Below the pieces are notes generated by a model. It made no database searches and was not told where the DNA came from. It worked only from the letters and a program-made list of their open reading frames with translations. This document shows, one piece after another, positions 32,621-41,731 of a DNA stretch of 64,000 bases. The stretch is from Deltaproteobacteria bacterium (GTDB lineage Bacteria; Desulfobacterota; Syntrophia; Syntrophales; Smithellaceae): NCBI GenBank assembly GCA_022710585.1, contig JAKLGV010000004.1:1-64000 (forward strand), written 5' to 3'. Numbering within the stretch: position 1 is the first letter of the stretch; each line of letters begins with the position of its first letter. The position numbers and the translations under genes are program-made.

Positions 32621-34711
32621 TTGAAGAGCAGCATCACAACACTAAACGAGTTTGACGGGATAACTTTGATCAAGCAGGCGGGCATTTCTGTCATTGATTG
32701 TATTCTGGCGAAAGATGAAAAGGAAGTTGAAGTTGCGGCAAGTCAGTTGGGCTTTCCCGTCGCGCTGAAGATTTGTTCGGAATTTGTTCCTCACAAGACC
32801 GAGCGGGGCGGAGTTGCGCTGAATATAGCCGACGCAGCTTCTCTGGGCGAAGCATTCCATAAGATGAACCGTAAATTTTCTGAAGTTCCTCATGCTTTTC
32901 TGGTACAGAAAATGGCGCAGTCGGGCATTGAACTCATCCTGGGCGTCAGGCGGGATCCTGTGTTCGGGCCGGTGGTCCTTGCTGGTATCGGCGGCATCTT
33001 CACAGAAATATTTCGTGACACCGCTATTGAGCTTGCGCCGGTAGATAACAGTGTTGCCCGCGCGATGCTTCGGCGTCTCAAAGGCGCCGCTCTGCTGGAA
33101 GGCTACCGCTCTCAGAAGCCTCTGGATATCAATGCCATCGTGGATGTAATTTCGGTGCTCTCCCGATTGATATCCGAACGCCAGGACATTCTCGAAATCG
33201 ATGTGAATCCGTTGATTGCTTATCCGGACGGTGTTTTGGCTGTGGACGCTTTGGTAAGATTGGACGGAAGCCAGCCCAAAACGTCCCGGAGACACCCGGA
33301 CTCTGCAACGATGACCTCGTTTTTCAGTCCGGCATCCGTCGCTGTTGTTGGCGCATCGCGAAGTTCGGGGAAAGGTGGCAACATCATTTTACGCAATCTG
33401 CTGAAGGCCGGTTTTCGGGGACCTATTTATCCCATCAATCCAACGGTCAAAGAAATCCTGGGCATGCGCTCTTACGCCAGTGTCTGCGATGTGCCCGATC
33501 CTGTGGATTTGGCCATGATTGTGATTCCCAAAGCCGCCGTGACGGAAGCCCTGCAGGACTGCGAGGCCAAGGGCGTTAACAACGTTATTCTGAGTACAGG
33601 CGGTTATTCGGACGCCGGTGAAACCGGGGCGAAGGAACAAAAAGAAATCATCGAACAGGCCGGGAAATCGGGCATCAGGGTCATGGGGCCCAACAGCATT
33701 GGCACGCTGAATCCCTCCGCTGGTATGGCGACTTCCATCGTGGGACTGGAGCCGATCAAAGCAGGCGGCGTTTCAATCATCGGTCAATCGGGAGTTTTTT
33801 CGTCGGGGTGGGCGCGGTGGATAGCGGACACCAAGCCTTTCGGGCTTTCCAAAGTGGCCTGCATCGGGAACAAAGGAGACGTCAACGAAAGCGATCTTTT
33901 GGAATATCTGGCCGACGATGCCGCGACGCTGACCATCGGCATGTATCTTGAAGGCATCGTTGAAGGGCGGCGTTTCATCCGGGCGGCTGAAAAGGCCTGT
34001 AAACGAAAACCTGTCGTGGTCATGAAAGCGGGTCGCAGCGAGGCGGGCGCGGCTGCCGTTGCGTCCCATACCGGCTCTCTGGCCGGATCGGATGCAGTTT
34101 TCGATGCGGTCTGCCGCAGGACAGGCCTTGTGCGCACGAACAATCCCGAGGCTTTTTTCGATGCTCTTTCCGCCTTTGAGAAGCTCCCGCTGCCAAAAGG
34201 GAACCGCATGGGTGTTTTTTCCATCACGGGGATGGGCTGCGTCGCCTCGACCGATGCCGCAGAAGAATATGGCATTGTTCTGCCTGAACTGAATCCCGCC
34301 ACACTTAAAAAACTGGCGGAAGTGATCCCTCCATGGGCGCCTGTTCGCAATCCCATCGACATCTGGTCCGCCATCGAGCAGCACGGTTCGAAAAAAACTT
34401 CCACCTATATCGCCCGGTGCATGCTGGATCAAAAGGACATCGATGCGCTGTTGATTATTTTTGTTCTTATGCCGGAAAGTATGTTTGACATTTCGGAAGC
34501 TTTTGCCGAAATTTTCAGCCGGCATCCGGACAAGCCTGTTTTCGCGAGTTACTACGGCGGGACGTCCAGGGAGATCGCTCACGTTCACGAAGGATTTTCG
34601 GCACTGGGCGTGCCGTGTTATCCCACGCCGGAGCGCGCCATGTTTGCGTTCGGACGCATGGTGGAATACGCGCGCTACCGCGGTAAAATCCACAATCAAG
34701 GAATTAAATAG
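32621..34711 (+). CDS. ADP-forming acyl/acetyl-CoA synthetase, fused subunits
   Basis: A 696-aa ADP-forming acid-CoA ligase, which converts acyl-CoA, ADP and phosphate to free acid, ATP and CoA and conserves energy in fermenters and syntrophs. The ATP-grasp beta region comes first (about 1-220; FPVALKICSEFVPHKTERGGV, ILEIDVNPLIAY), followed by the CoA-binding and ligase alpha part (FFSPASVAVVGASRSSGKGGN; YPINPTVKEILGM). The phosphorylated His is in SHTGSLAGSD. This beta-alpha order is the reverse of many archaeal ACDs. The start is TTG with GGAGG 10 nt ahead, a slightly long spacing. The acyl substrate cannot be told. Confidence 0.85.
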   Translation: MKSSITTLNEFDGITLIKQAGISVIDCILAKDEKEVEVAASQLGFPVALKICSEFVPHKTERGGVALNIADAASLGEAFHKMNRKFSEVPHAFLVQKMAQSGIELILGVRRDPVFGPVVLAGIGGIFTEIFRDTAIELAPVDNSVARAMLRRLKGAALLEGYRSQKPLDINAIVDVISVLSRLISERQDILEIDVNPLIAYPDGVLAVDALVRLDGSQPKTSRRHPDSATMTSFFSPASVAVVGASRSSGKGGNIILRNLLKAGFRGPIYPINPTVKEILGMRSYASVCDVPDPVDLAMIVIPKAAVTEALQDCEAKGVNNVILSTGGYSDAGETGAKEQKEIIEQAGKSGIRVMGPNSIGTLNPSAGMATSIVGLEPIKAGGVSIIGQSGVFSSGWARWIADTKPFGLSKVACIGNKGDVNESDLLEYLADDAATLTIGMYLEGIVEGRRFIRAAEKACKRKPVVVMKAGRSEAGAAAVASHTGSLAGSDAVFDAVCRRTGLVRTNNPEAFFDALSAFEKLPLPKGNRMGVFSITGMGCVASTDAAEEYGIVLPELNPATLKKLAEVIPPWAPVRNPIDIWSAIEQHGSKKTSTYIARCMLDQKDIDALLIIFVLMPESMFDISEAFAEIFSRHPDKPVFASYYGGTSREIAHVHEGFSALGVPCYPTPERAMFAFGRMVEYARYRGKIHNQGIK

Positions 34712-34712
34712 A

Positions 34713-34744
34713 TTGACAAGGTATAATATTACGTATAATTATAC
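34713..34744 (+). promoter_or_regulatory. Promoter and palindromic operator of the Phd/RelE pair
   Basis: TTGACA (34713-34718) is followed by several TATAAT-like hexamers, and GTATAATTATAC (34733-34744) is a perfect 12-bp palindrome placed over the -10 area. This suits autorepression by a Phd/YefM-type antitoxin. The region is very AT-rich, so the exact -10 is uncertain. Confidence 0.5.
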
Positions 34745-34773
34745 TTATAATAATATAGAGAGGTGGCCGTATT

Positions 34774-35043
34774 ATGTTAATCGAAACCGATAGGATGATT
34801 CCTGTTACCAAATTACAGAAAGAGTTGACAAAACGTGTAAGGGATATCTCAGAGGGTGGCAGTCCTTTGTTTGTTCTTAAGAACAATGAGATGGAGGCTG
34901 TTATACTCTCGTCCGCCGAATATGAATATCTGATGAATTTATCCGAGCTGATCGAACAGTATGAAATTAATGATGTCATCGTAAAAAGGATGAAGCATTA
35001 CAAACGTTCGAAGAATGTTAAATGGGAAGATCTAAGGATTTAA
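34774..35043 (+). CDS. Phd/YefM-family antitoxin
   Basis: An 89-aa antitoxin. The N-terminal DNA-binding fold is typical of Phd/YefM: MIPVTKLQKELTKRVRDI, then PLFVLKNNEMEAVILSSAEYEYL, where the strand-turn-strand and the EYL helix are diagnostic. The C-terminal tail (NDVIVKRMKHYKRS) is the likely toxin-binding segment. AGAGG precedes the start. It is followed after 6 bp by the RelE-type toxin gene. Confidence 0.85.
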   Translation: MLIETDRMIPVTKLQKELTKRVRDISEGGSPLFVLKNNEMEAVILSSAEYEYLMNLSELIEQYEINDVIVKRMKHYKRSKNVKWEDLRI

Positions 35044-35049
35044 ACAACG

Positions 35050-35361
35050 ATGACCTATTCGATAGAATTTATTCCCGAAGCTGCTGCTGATTATAAATCT
35101 CTCGATGGCAGCATTAAAAAGAAAGTTAATAAAAAGCTCGAAGAATTATCAAAGAATCCATTGCTGGGAGAACATTTAGGCAATAAATTCAACATGGATC
35201 TGACAGGATTTTATAAATTGTATGTTGATAATAAAAAAATACGAATTGTCTATCGCCTGCTGGGGGAAGAAATCGAAATTATCGAAGTATGGGGCATTGG
35301 CAAAAGAGATAAAGAAGAGATTTATCGATTAATCGGCCATCGATTAAAGAAGAAAGGTTGA
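35050..35361 (+). CDS. RelE/ParE-superfamily toxin
   Basis: A 103-aa toxin. Features include YSIEFIPEAAADYKSLD, an internal basic helix (KKKVNKKLEELSKNP), GFYKLYVDNKKIRIVYRL and EIIEVWGIGKRDKEEIYRL, the typical arrangement of RelE-like mRNA interferases. Conserved Arg and Lys residues near the C terminus match the catalytic surface. It is encoded 6 bp after its antitoxin, so the two are cotranscribed and probably form an autoregulated complex. Confidence 0.85.
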   Translation: MTYSIEFIPEAAADYKSLDGSIKKKVNKKLEELSKNPLLGEHLGNKFNMDLTGFYKLYVDNKKIRIVYRLLGEEIEIIEVWGIGKRDKEEIYRLIGHRLKKKG

Positions 35362-35411
35362 GGCAGTCATTGGGCAGTCATCGCACAGTAATCGGGGACG
35401 TCCTGTTTACT
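35362..35411. repeat. Short periodic repeats, possible remnant of a dispersed element
   Basis: GGCAGTCAT occurs twice at a 10-11-bp spacing (from 35362 and from 35373), followed by a third degenerate copy and then by the palindrome GGGGACGTCC at 35394-35403. Sequences of this kind are often seen near small REP-type transposase relics, but no transposase is present here. The assignment is a guess from appearance. Confidence 0.3.
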
Positions 35412-35527
35412 TTTACGGCGCTCATTAACTCACTTCGCTCTGGGGATATTTCCACTGATATAATTTGGAATTTCGTTTAGGAAAAGAATAATTTTTAAAT
35501 AAGAGAGCAAATAAGGAGGAAGCAATC

Positions 35528-37162
35528 ATGAATGTCAGAAAATTATATTTTACGTTAATAGGTGCAGCGGTGATGGTTGCGATGGTGATACTAATGGCTG
35601 GATGCGGCAGTGATTCCGACGATTCCAACGCGCAGCGGACTGCCGATATCTGGCAAAATCCCTACATGTCACCCAACCCGAACAATAATGTTCATTGTGA
35701 TTCCTACATGTCCGACAGTTATGCTTTTGCCGGGCCGACCTCCGCCAGGCAGACAGCGGTTGCGCAGGTAGAGTTTTCTTTTGTTAAGGATCCCGAAACC
35801 GGCGACGACCGGTTTGTGCCTCTGGGGGAATGCGCGGCGCAAGCCTTTGACGCCCAGGGCAATATCCAGACGGTTTGTGCGGGCCTGCCCGACCAGCAGG
35901 ATGCGGATGCCCCCTATGAACGCTATGTCGCGACAATTGACCGCAATACGATGCAGATTGTGGCTCTCTATCCTTTTCTCTTTACCCCCAAGGCCGGCGA
36001 TCCTTTCAGCTTCGGCGGCGCGGGCTATTTCTACCAGGACAACCAGTATCGCATGGTTACCGCCATGTCGAACGGGCATGTGCTGGTGCTGCGGCGCACT
36101 CCCTCCACGGCCGGGGGCATTGACGGGTACAACGTGGATAACGATTACAACATTACCGGCAACGGGGGTGCTGTACCGGTTCCCCAGGGCCTGACCAAGC
36201 TCGATCTCTACGCTGTGGTGCCGGATAAGAACGGCAATATCTGGTTCACCACTTCCCAGGCGGTAGTGGGCGCGATTACGCCGGGCAATCCGGTAAAGGT
36301 TGTATGGATCGACCTGAACGATCCGAACGGGACCGGCGTGCGCAAGGAGCAGTTGGACGGTGAATACCAGCAAATATACAATTCACACTCTGTGGATGAG
36401 GGGGACAGCGCCAGCGGTTCTTCCGGTGTTTACGTTCTGACCACCCACCGGCTGTACCGCCTGGGTGTAGGAGGAGACGGCAACCCGGTCATTGATTGGT
36501 ACGCCGATTACGACCGCGGGACAGAGCAGAAGTCCGGCCAGGTCTCGCAGGGCTCCGGTACGACTCCCACCATCTTCCGTATGGAAGGCCGCCGCTTTGT
36601 GACCATCGCAGACAATGCAAAATACATGAACGTCAACGTGTACCGTGCTGAAACCAATTTACTGGCTGGCGAGCAGCGCTTGTTTGCACAGCTTGCACCG
36701 TTCGGTCAGAATGAAGATGTGAGCGATGAGAACTCTCTGATTGTCGCCCCCGGAACCGATGACAAGAGCATGGATATCTATGCTGAAAATAATTACGGGA
36801 ATGACGATATCCGCAGCACCCTGGGCGCTGCCGTAACGAAACCGGGATTCGTCAGAATGCATCTGACGAGCGATGGATCCTTTACCGTGGCCAGCCTGAA
36901 CAACAGTGTCGCGGCGCCTTCTGTGGTATCGAAGATGAGCCTGGCTTCCAACATCGTGTACACTTACGACAAGAGGCCTGACGGCTGGTATCTGACCGGC
37001 CTGGACGGGAATAACTTGAACAACATTCGTTTCAGCACGAAAGTCGGTCCCGGTGCTCCCGGCTACAACAACTTTTATGCCGCTCTTTCCCTTGATGCCG
37101 ATGGCAAGACGGTCTGGATCGGAACGCTCTTCGGCCTGACCAGGGTGCAACTGGTGAAGTAG
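35528..37162 (+). CDS. Exported lipoprotein with repeat-like beta structure
   Basis: A 544-aa predicted lipoprotein: a signal peptide with a hydrophobic core and a lipobox AGC at about residues 24-26 followed by a Ser/Asp-rich linker. The mature part is beta-rich, with several segments of the form NGNIWFTTSQAV, GVYVLTTHRLYRLG and GKTVWIGTLFGLTRV. These look like propeller blades (two-component-regulator or WD-like), but no specific family is recognised. AAGGAGG lies ahead of the start. It is followed after 31 bp by a cyclase gene and shares a 24-bp signal-peptide DNA segment with it. Confidence 0.65.
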   Translation: MNVRKLYFTLIGAAVMVAMVILMAGCGSDSDDSNAQRTADIWQNPYMSPNPNNNVHCDSYMSDSYAFAGPTSARQTAVAQVEFSFVKDPETGDDRFVPLGECAAQAFDAQGNIQTVCAGLPDQQDADAPYERYVATIDRNTMQIVALYPFLFTPKAGDPFSFGGAGYFYQDNQYRMVTAMSNGHVLVLRRTPSTAGGIDGYNVDNDYNITGNGGAVPVPQGLTKLDLYAVVPDKNGNIWFTTSQAVVGAITPGNPVKVVWIDLNDPNGTGVRKEQLDGEYQQIYNSHSVDEGDSASGSSGVYVLTTHRLYRLGVGGDGNPVIDWYADYDRGTEQKSGQVSQGSGTTPTIFRMEGRRFVTIADNAKYMNVNVYRAETNLLAGEQRLFAQLAPFGQNEDVSDENSLIVAPGTDDKSMDIYAENNYGNDDIRSTLGAAVTKPGFVRMHLTSDGSFTVASLNNSVAAPSVVSKMSLASNIVYTYDKRPDGWYLTGLDGNNLNNIRFSTKVGPGAPGYNNFYAALSLDADGKTVWIGTLFGLTRVQLVK

Positions 37163-37193
37163 CGTACAGGTGTGCAAGAAGGAGTAAACAATC

Positions 37194-37997
37194 ATGGGAA
37201 TCAGAAAGGTATTTCTTATATCAATGGGTGCAGCGGTGATGGTTGCGATGATGGCCTTATCCGGGCACGCTGCGGGTAGCGCGGGAAAGATGCTGGACAT
37301 GACGTATGCTTATGACGAAAATACAATCTTTTGGCCGAACGCAACACCGTTTAAATTGACGCCGGAGTTTCACGGAATGACCGATAAGGGTTACTGGTAT
37401 GCGGCAAACTTTTATGCGGCTTCGGAACACGGCGGCACGCATGCCGACGCACCGCTTCATTTTGCACAAAACGGGCGGACCATTGATCAGATAACTTTGG
37501 AGGAGTGGATCGGGCCGGCGGTAAAAATCGATGCAAGACCGCAGTGCAACCGCGACCGGGATTATCTGCTGTCGGTTGAGGATATTAAGAACTGGGAGAA
37601 AAAGAATGGCCGGATTCCAGCAGGGGCGTGGGTCATTATGTACACGGGAATCGGCACGCAGTTTTATCCGGACGCAAAGCGTGTTCTGGGCACGGATAAA
37701 AAAGGTTTGTCAGCGATTCCGGAATTGAGTTTTCCGGCATTTTCCAGGGAAGTGGCAGAATTTCTGACAAAGAAACGAAACATCAGAGGCATTGCCATCG
37801 ATACGCCGAGCATTGATTACGGGAAGTCGCAGGAATTTTGGGTGCACCGCGTTATTTGCGGCGCGGATAAACTCGGGCTGGAAAATATTGCCAATCTTGA
37901 TAAATTGCCCGCGAAGGGAGCAACGTTGTACGTGATTCCCATGTCGATTAAAGGCGCAACGGGAGCGCCGGCCAGAGTGTTTGCGATTGTTCCATGA
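37194..37997 (+). CDS. Exported cyclase-family (kynurenine formamidase-like) hydrolase
   Basis: A 267-aa protein of the cyclase/kynurenine formamidase family. HGGTHADAPLHF (about 80-91) is the metal-binding HxGTHxDxPxHF signature and GIAIDTPSIDYG is a later conserved segment. A signal peptide (residues 1-27) ends in SGHA-like residues, so the enzyme is exported, probably to the periplasm. Members hydrolyse small amides or lactones; the substrate is unknown. It seems to form an operon with the preceding lipoprotein. GGAG with a suitable spacing precedes the ATG. Confidence 0.8.
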   Translation: MGIRKVFLISMGAAVMVAMMALSGHAAGSAGKMLDMTYAYDENTIFWPNATPFKLTPEFHGMTDKGYWYAANFYAASEHGGTHADAPLHFAQNGRTIDQITLEEWIGPAVKIDARPQCNRDRDYLLSVEDIKNWEKKNGRIPAGAWVIMYTGIGTQFYPDAKRVLGTDKKGLSAIPELSFPAFSREVAEFLTKKRNIRGIAIDTPSIDYGKSQEFWVHRVICGADKLGLENIANLDKLPAKGATLYVIPMSIKGATGAPARVFAIVP

Positions 37998-38083
37998 CGA
38001 ATTGTTGATGAAGGGCGTTCTGTACAAGATAACTGAAGAAACATATTCGATGCCGAATTTCGGATGGTGATAAGGGGGAAAGA

Positions 38084-38710
38084 GTGACGCAGGAAAAGAA
38101 TTGTTTGATTATTACCGATATACAAAATGATTTTTGTCCGGGCGGGGCGCTGGCGGTGTCGGAAGGCGACAAAATCATTCCGATCGTCAACCGCATGGCC
38201 TCGAAATTTGACAAAGTGGTGGCGACGCAGGATTGGCATTCACCCGGACATATCTCTTTTGCATCAACCCATCGGAAACAGCCGTATGAAATCATGACCA
38301 TCGATGGGATACAGCAAGTCATGTGGCCTGATCATTGCGTGGCCGGTTCTTTCGGCGCCGATTTTCACAGGGATCTGGATTTGCGGGAAGTCGATTTGAT
38401 CATCCGGAAAGGGAATGACCTGAACATCGATTCCTATTCGACCTTCCTGGAAAATGACAAGAAAACCCTGACAGGTCTTCATTTCTACCTGCAGGGATTT
38501 GAGATAAAAGATTTATACTTTTGCGGTCTGGCCACGGATTATTGTGTTTTCTCCAGCGTGATGGATGCTGTAGAGATGGGGTTTCATGCCAGCGTTATCC
38601 TGGATGCGTGCCGGGGCGTGGATGTGCCGGCGGGCAATGTTACCGCAACTCTTCAGAGGATGAAAGAACGGGGCGTTCGTATCCTGAATCACAACGAATT
38701 GTCGTTATAA
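38084..38710 (+). CDS. pncA: Nicotinamidase
   Basis: A 208-aa isochorismatase-family nicotinamidase that releases nicotinate from nicotinamide for NAD salvage. It shows ITDIQNDFCPGGALAV (catalytic Asp), ATQDWHSPGHISFA (metal-binding Asp and His), WPDHCV and FCGLATDYCV with the nucleophile Cys. Family length is about 210 aa. The start is GTG with GGGGGAAAG ahead. It is convergent with nicotinate phosphoribosyltransferase, which uses its product. Confidence 0.9.
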   Translation: MTQEKNCLIITDIQNDFCPGGALAVSEGDKIIPIVNRMASKFDKVVATQDWHSPGHISFASTHRKQPYEIMTIDGIQQVMWPDHCVAGSFGADFHRDLDLREVDLIIRKGNDLNIDSYSTFLENDKKTLTGLHFYLQGFEIKDLYFCGLATDYCVFSSVMDAVEMGFHASVILDACRGVDVPAGNVTATLQRMKERGVRILNHNELSL

Positions 38711-38731
38711 GCATGGCATAACCGGGTGCAG

Positions 38732-38744
38732 GCGGCGACGCCGC
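38732..38744. terminator. Small GC hairpin between convergent pncA and pncB genes
   Basis: GCGGC-GAC-GCCGC is a short perfect stem 22 bp past the pncA stop and 25 bp past the pncB stop. It has no U-run and is only a weak terminator candidate. Confidence 0.3.
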
Positions 38745-38768
38745 AATCACGGATGCTCTTTTGTCGCT

Positions 38769-40127
38769 TCATTCGCCAATCAATTGTTCCGCCTTCTCCC
38801 TGAGGTGCAGTAGGGCAGGGGAGAATTCCACAGGATAGGATGATGCCTCCGACAATTGCCGGAGATTTTCCGGAAGTGCTTGCAGTTGACTTTTTGTATA
38901 GGCGGCCAGCGCGGCAAGATCAACAGTCGGCGCCAGGCGCCTGCCATCAGCCATAACTTTTTTAATCAGGGGAGTGCCTTCCTGAGCGTCGCCTTCGAGT
39001 GTCACAAGATCTTTAACCATTTTCCCATCGCGGAAACTCCGCATAATCTGCTTCCGGCCGGGCAGTGTCGCTTTTCCTGAAGATTTTTTTAACTTGGGTT
39101 TACCGTCATATTCCATCAGTTTGTAGGCGCATTCCATATAGGGGGCATCTTCAGAGGTGTCGAGCTTTGTGCCCACGCCAAATGCGTCAATGGGCGCTCT
39201 ACTGGCCACAAGTGTCTGAATCATATGTTCGTCAAGATTACCGCTGGCGACTATCTTAATGTCGGGTAAACCGTTTTGATCAAGGATCTCTCGCACTGCT
39301 TTTGATAAAGAGAGAAAATCGCCGCTGTCCAGACGGACAGCATCGGTCCGGATGCCCTCTTTTGTCATGCGATTCGCCGCCTGGACCGCGTGCTGTGCAC
39401 CTTTTAAGGTGTCATAGGTATCGATGAGGAAAGTTACATTATTGGGATTCGTTCTGGCAAAATTGACAAAAGCTTCTTCTTCATCGCCGACCGCTTCGAT
39501 ATAGGAATGGGCCATCGTACCGAAAATCGGAATTCCATAGAGCGTCTGCGCTAGGACCGTGGCTGTGCCGGTAAATCCGCAAATATAAGCCGCACGGGCG
39601 GCCAGGGTTCCCGCTTCCGCACCGTGAGCTCGCCGCAGTCCGAAATCAATCAGTATTTTGCCGCCGGCGGCAAGGCAGCAGCGAGCGGCTTTGCTGGCAA
39701 TCGACGTTTCAAAATGCATGAAATTCATCAGGCGGCTCTCGACAAACTGCGCGACCGGTATCGGCGCCTCGACACGGATCAGAGGTTCACCGGCGAAACA
39801 GACGGTTCCTTCCGGCAAGGCATAGACATCACCGTTGAAACGGAATGAAGCCAGATAGTCCAGTAATTTTTTAGAAAATCTGCCCGTCTGGCGCAGATAG
39901 TCGATTTCCTCTGCAGTAAAGTGCAGGTTCTCCAGAAAGGAGAGGACGGAATCCAGACCGGCGGCAATCAGAAAACCGCGATATTTCGGCAACGCCCGGG
40001 TGAAAAATTCGAAAACGGCCGTCTTATCCATACCGGTTTGAAGGTAGGTTTCCATCATGGTGAATTGATATAAATCGGTCAACAGGGGGCTGGTCAGTGG
40101 ATTTATCGTTAATGGACTTTTGTTCAT
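38769..40127 (-). CDS. pncB: Nicotinate phosphoribosyltransferase
   Basis: A 452-aa enzyme of the Preiss-Handler pathway making nicotinate mononucleotide from nicotinate and PRPP. It begins with LLTDLYQFTMMETYLQ, has FEFFTRALPKYRGFLIAAGL, FGLRRAHGAEAG and the phosphate-binding GIRTDAVRLDSGDF. ATG 40127 is preceded by AAAGGAG, so a 12-codon upstream extension is excluded. It is convergent with pncA; the two enzymes act in sequence on nicotinamide. Confidence 0.9.
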   Translation of the reverse strand: MNKSPLTINPLTSPLLTDLYQFTMMETYLQTGMDKTAVFEFFTRALPKYRGFLIAAGLDSVLSFLENLHFTAEEIDYLRQTGRFSKKLLDYLASFRFNGDVYALPEGTVCFAGEPLIRVEAPIPVAQFVESRLMNFMHFETSIASKAARCCLAAGGKILIDFGLRRAHGAEAGTLAARAAYICGFTGTATVLAQTLYGIPIFGTMAHSYIEAVGDEEEAFVNFARTNPNNVTFLIDTYDTLKGAQHAVQAANRMTKEGIRTDAVRLDSGDFLSLSKAVREILDQNGLPDIKIVASGNLDEHMIQTLVASRAPIDAFGVGTKLDTSEDAPYMECAYKLMEYDGKPKLKKSSGKATLPGRKQIMRSFRDGKMVKDLVTLEGDAQEGTPLIKKVMADGRRLAPTVDLAALAAYTKSQLQALPENLRQLSEASSYPVEFSPALLHLREKAEQLIGE

Positions 40128-40212
40128 AATCTCTCCTTTTGCGTATGCGCTACTGACGCGCATGGAATTAATATTTGTTTTTATCCGAATATGCCACTCA
40201 TTTTGTTATATT

Positions 40213-40908
40213 TTATTTCCAAGCTTTCACAACGACATAGGGACAGCAATCCATTTTCCGGCTTTCGATATTGCGAAACCCGGCGCGATTCACGGCAGCG
40301 GCCAGTGTGTCCTGAGAAAAGCTCTGCCCGAAAACCACATGGCGTAAGCCCCAGAAGAGCAGATCTTCCGGTACGAAAGGAATGTGAAAACCTTTGACAA
40401 ATTTGCGGAGGTTGTCATCCGATACCTCGCGATCTGTTTCCGCAATCATCAGACAACCGCCGGGCTTGAGGACACGATGAATTTCCGTCAATCCCCGATG
40501 AGCATCGGGCCAATGCTTGATCGATCCCACGCTGACTGTTGCGTCAAAGAAGGCGTCTTGAAACGCCAAAGACAGTATATTGTTCTGCTCGAAAGCACAG
40601 TTGAGCACTTTTTTCTGCCGGCGGTAATTTTCCGCCCGGCGAACCTGTATGAGTGAATAATCGATTCCCGTCACCTGAGCATCAGGGCTATGTGAGGCCA
40701 GTAATACAGAGAGATAACCCTGACCCGCGCCCGCGTCGAGGATCCGGGCGGTACGCAGGCTCGGCAGTTGCTGAGCGATATGGGTGTACAGTTCAGCAAT
40801 CAGGTCGTAAATACGCCGGTTGTAGAGAGATCCCATCAAATCCCAGATCATGCGCTCATCGCGCAGCCGGGTGAGCAATCTAATGATCCATTTATTCAGA
40901 TTTGCCAT
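40213..40908 (-). CDS. SAM-dependent methyltransferase, class I
   Basis: A 231-aa methyltransferase. The SAM-binding motif ILDAGAGQGYLSVLL lies at about residues 56-70, VTGIDYS is motif post I and SIKHWPDAHRGLTEIHRVLKPGG is the motif III region. It belongs to the Methyltransf_11/UbiE-like group. The acceptor is unknown. It lies 85 bp upstream of pncB in the same direction and could be expressed separately. Confidence 0.75.
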   Translation of the reverse strand: MANLNKWIIRLLTRLRDERMIWDLMGSLYNRRIYDLIAELYTHIAQQLPSLRTARILDAGAGQGYLSVLLASHSPDAQVTGIDYSLIQVRRAENYRRQKKVLNCAFEQNNILSLAFQDAFFDATVSVGSIKHWPDAHRGLTEIHRVLKPGGCLMIAETDREVSDDNLRKFVKGFHIPFVPEDLLFWGLRHVVFGQSFSQDTLAAAVNRAGFRNIESRKMDCCPYVVVKAWK

Positions 40909-41212
40909 TGGTCGTATTCCTGAACGCTACTCGTCTTTTATGGATATAAATGATTTAATCTTTCTTGCGGGATTTTTTATCATGGAATGGTTCGCCCGTA
41001 AATTATTTATTGCCGGATGAAGCTTATCGTTTATGACGATGGAGATATTGCCCAATCGCAGTAAAATATCCTTTTCTGTGTCAACAACATATGTTAGTAT
41101 TCTAATAATTAAGAGCAACCTTTTAATCATTTAAAGCAAAGACGCCCGTTCTGAACGACTCCGGACGTGATACGGGTATTCCGAAACGTTAAGAGAAATA
41201 AGGAGCTTGCCT
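40909..41212. other. Intergenic region ahead of the FecR-OmpA-CHASE2 operon
   Basis: This 304-bp space separates the divergent methyltransferase and FecR genes. It contains a moderately AT-rich stretch and presumably both promoters, but I found no convincing -35/-10 pair, hairpin or well-signalled gene. A 67-codon minus-strand frame (40927-41130) lacks a ribosome-binding site. Confidence 0.4.
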
Positions 41213-41662
41213 ATGAAAAGAATCTTCATGCTTTGTCTAGCCATCCTGATTTTTCTGCCCGGTGTTGCCATGGCAGATGAAATGCCCATAGGAAAAACAA
41301 AAACAACCAAGGGAGAGGCTTTCATGATTCGCGGTGCTAAGGAAATGCCCCTGACTATCGGAGATAAAATTTTTCAGAAAGATACCATCCGTACCGGCGC
41401 GAACAGCTCTGTCGGGATTCTGTTTGAAGACAATACAATTTTGTCTCTGGGGCCTAACAGCGAAATCGTGATTGATGAATATGTCTTCGCTCCGGAAAAG
41501 GGGTTGTTGTCGATGATTGCGCGAATGGTGAGAGGAACGGCTTCCTATCTTTCCGGACTTATCGGACGGCTGGCTCCGGAATCGGTGAAGTTCCTGACGC
41601 CCGACGCAACCGTTGGTATTCGCGGAACGCAATTCCTGGTCAAGGTGGACGGCTGCAAATAA
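41213..41662 (+). CDS. Secreted FecR-domain protein
   Basis: A 149-aa periplasmic FecR-domain protein. A cleavable signal peptide (residues 1-22, ending AMA-DE) is followed by TKGEAFMIRGAKEMPLTIGDKIFQKDTI and TPDATVGIRGTQFLVKVDG, the FecR beta-sheet signature. The transmembrane sigma-regulator part of true FecR is lacking, so it is a solitary sensing or scaffold module. AGGAG lies 7 nt before ATG 41213. It starts an operon with an OmpA lipoprotein and a CHASE2/HD-GYP sensor. Confidence 0.8.
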   Translation: MKRIFMLCLAILIFLPGVAMADEMPIGKTKTTKGEAFMIRGAKEMPLTIGDKIFQKDTIRTGANSSVGILFEDNTILSLGPNSEIVIDEYVFAPEKGLLSMIARMVRGTASYLSGLIGRLAPESVKFLTPDATVGIRGTQFLVKVDGCK

Positions 41663-41731
41663 TTTATAAAGGGTGACCGGCAAAGCAGAACGTTTGCTGT
41701 TTGTTTTGCGGTTATTTTGGGGGAGGTTTTG

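Noticed and set aside
33773..34699. A 308-codon minus-strand frame
   Set aside because: It is antisense to the ADP-forming acyl-CoA synthetase, which has conserved motifs here, and has no plausible start signal.
40927..41130. A 67-codon minus-strand frame in the FecR upstream region
   Set aside because: No ribosome-binding site, no recognisable features and an AT-rich position where both flanking promoters are expected.
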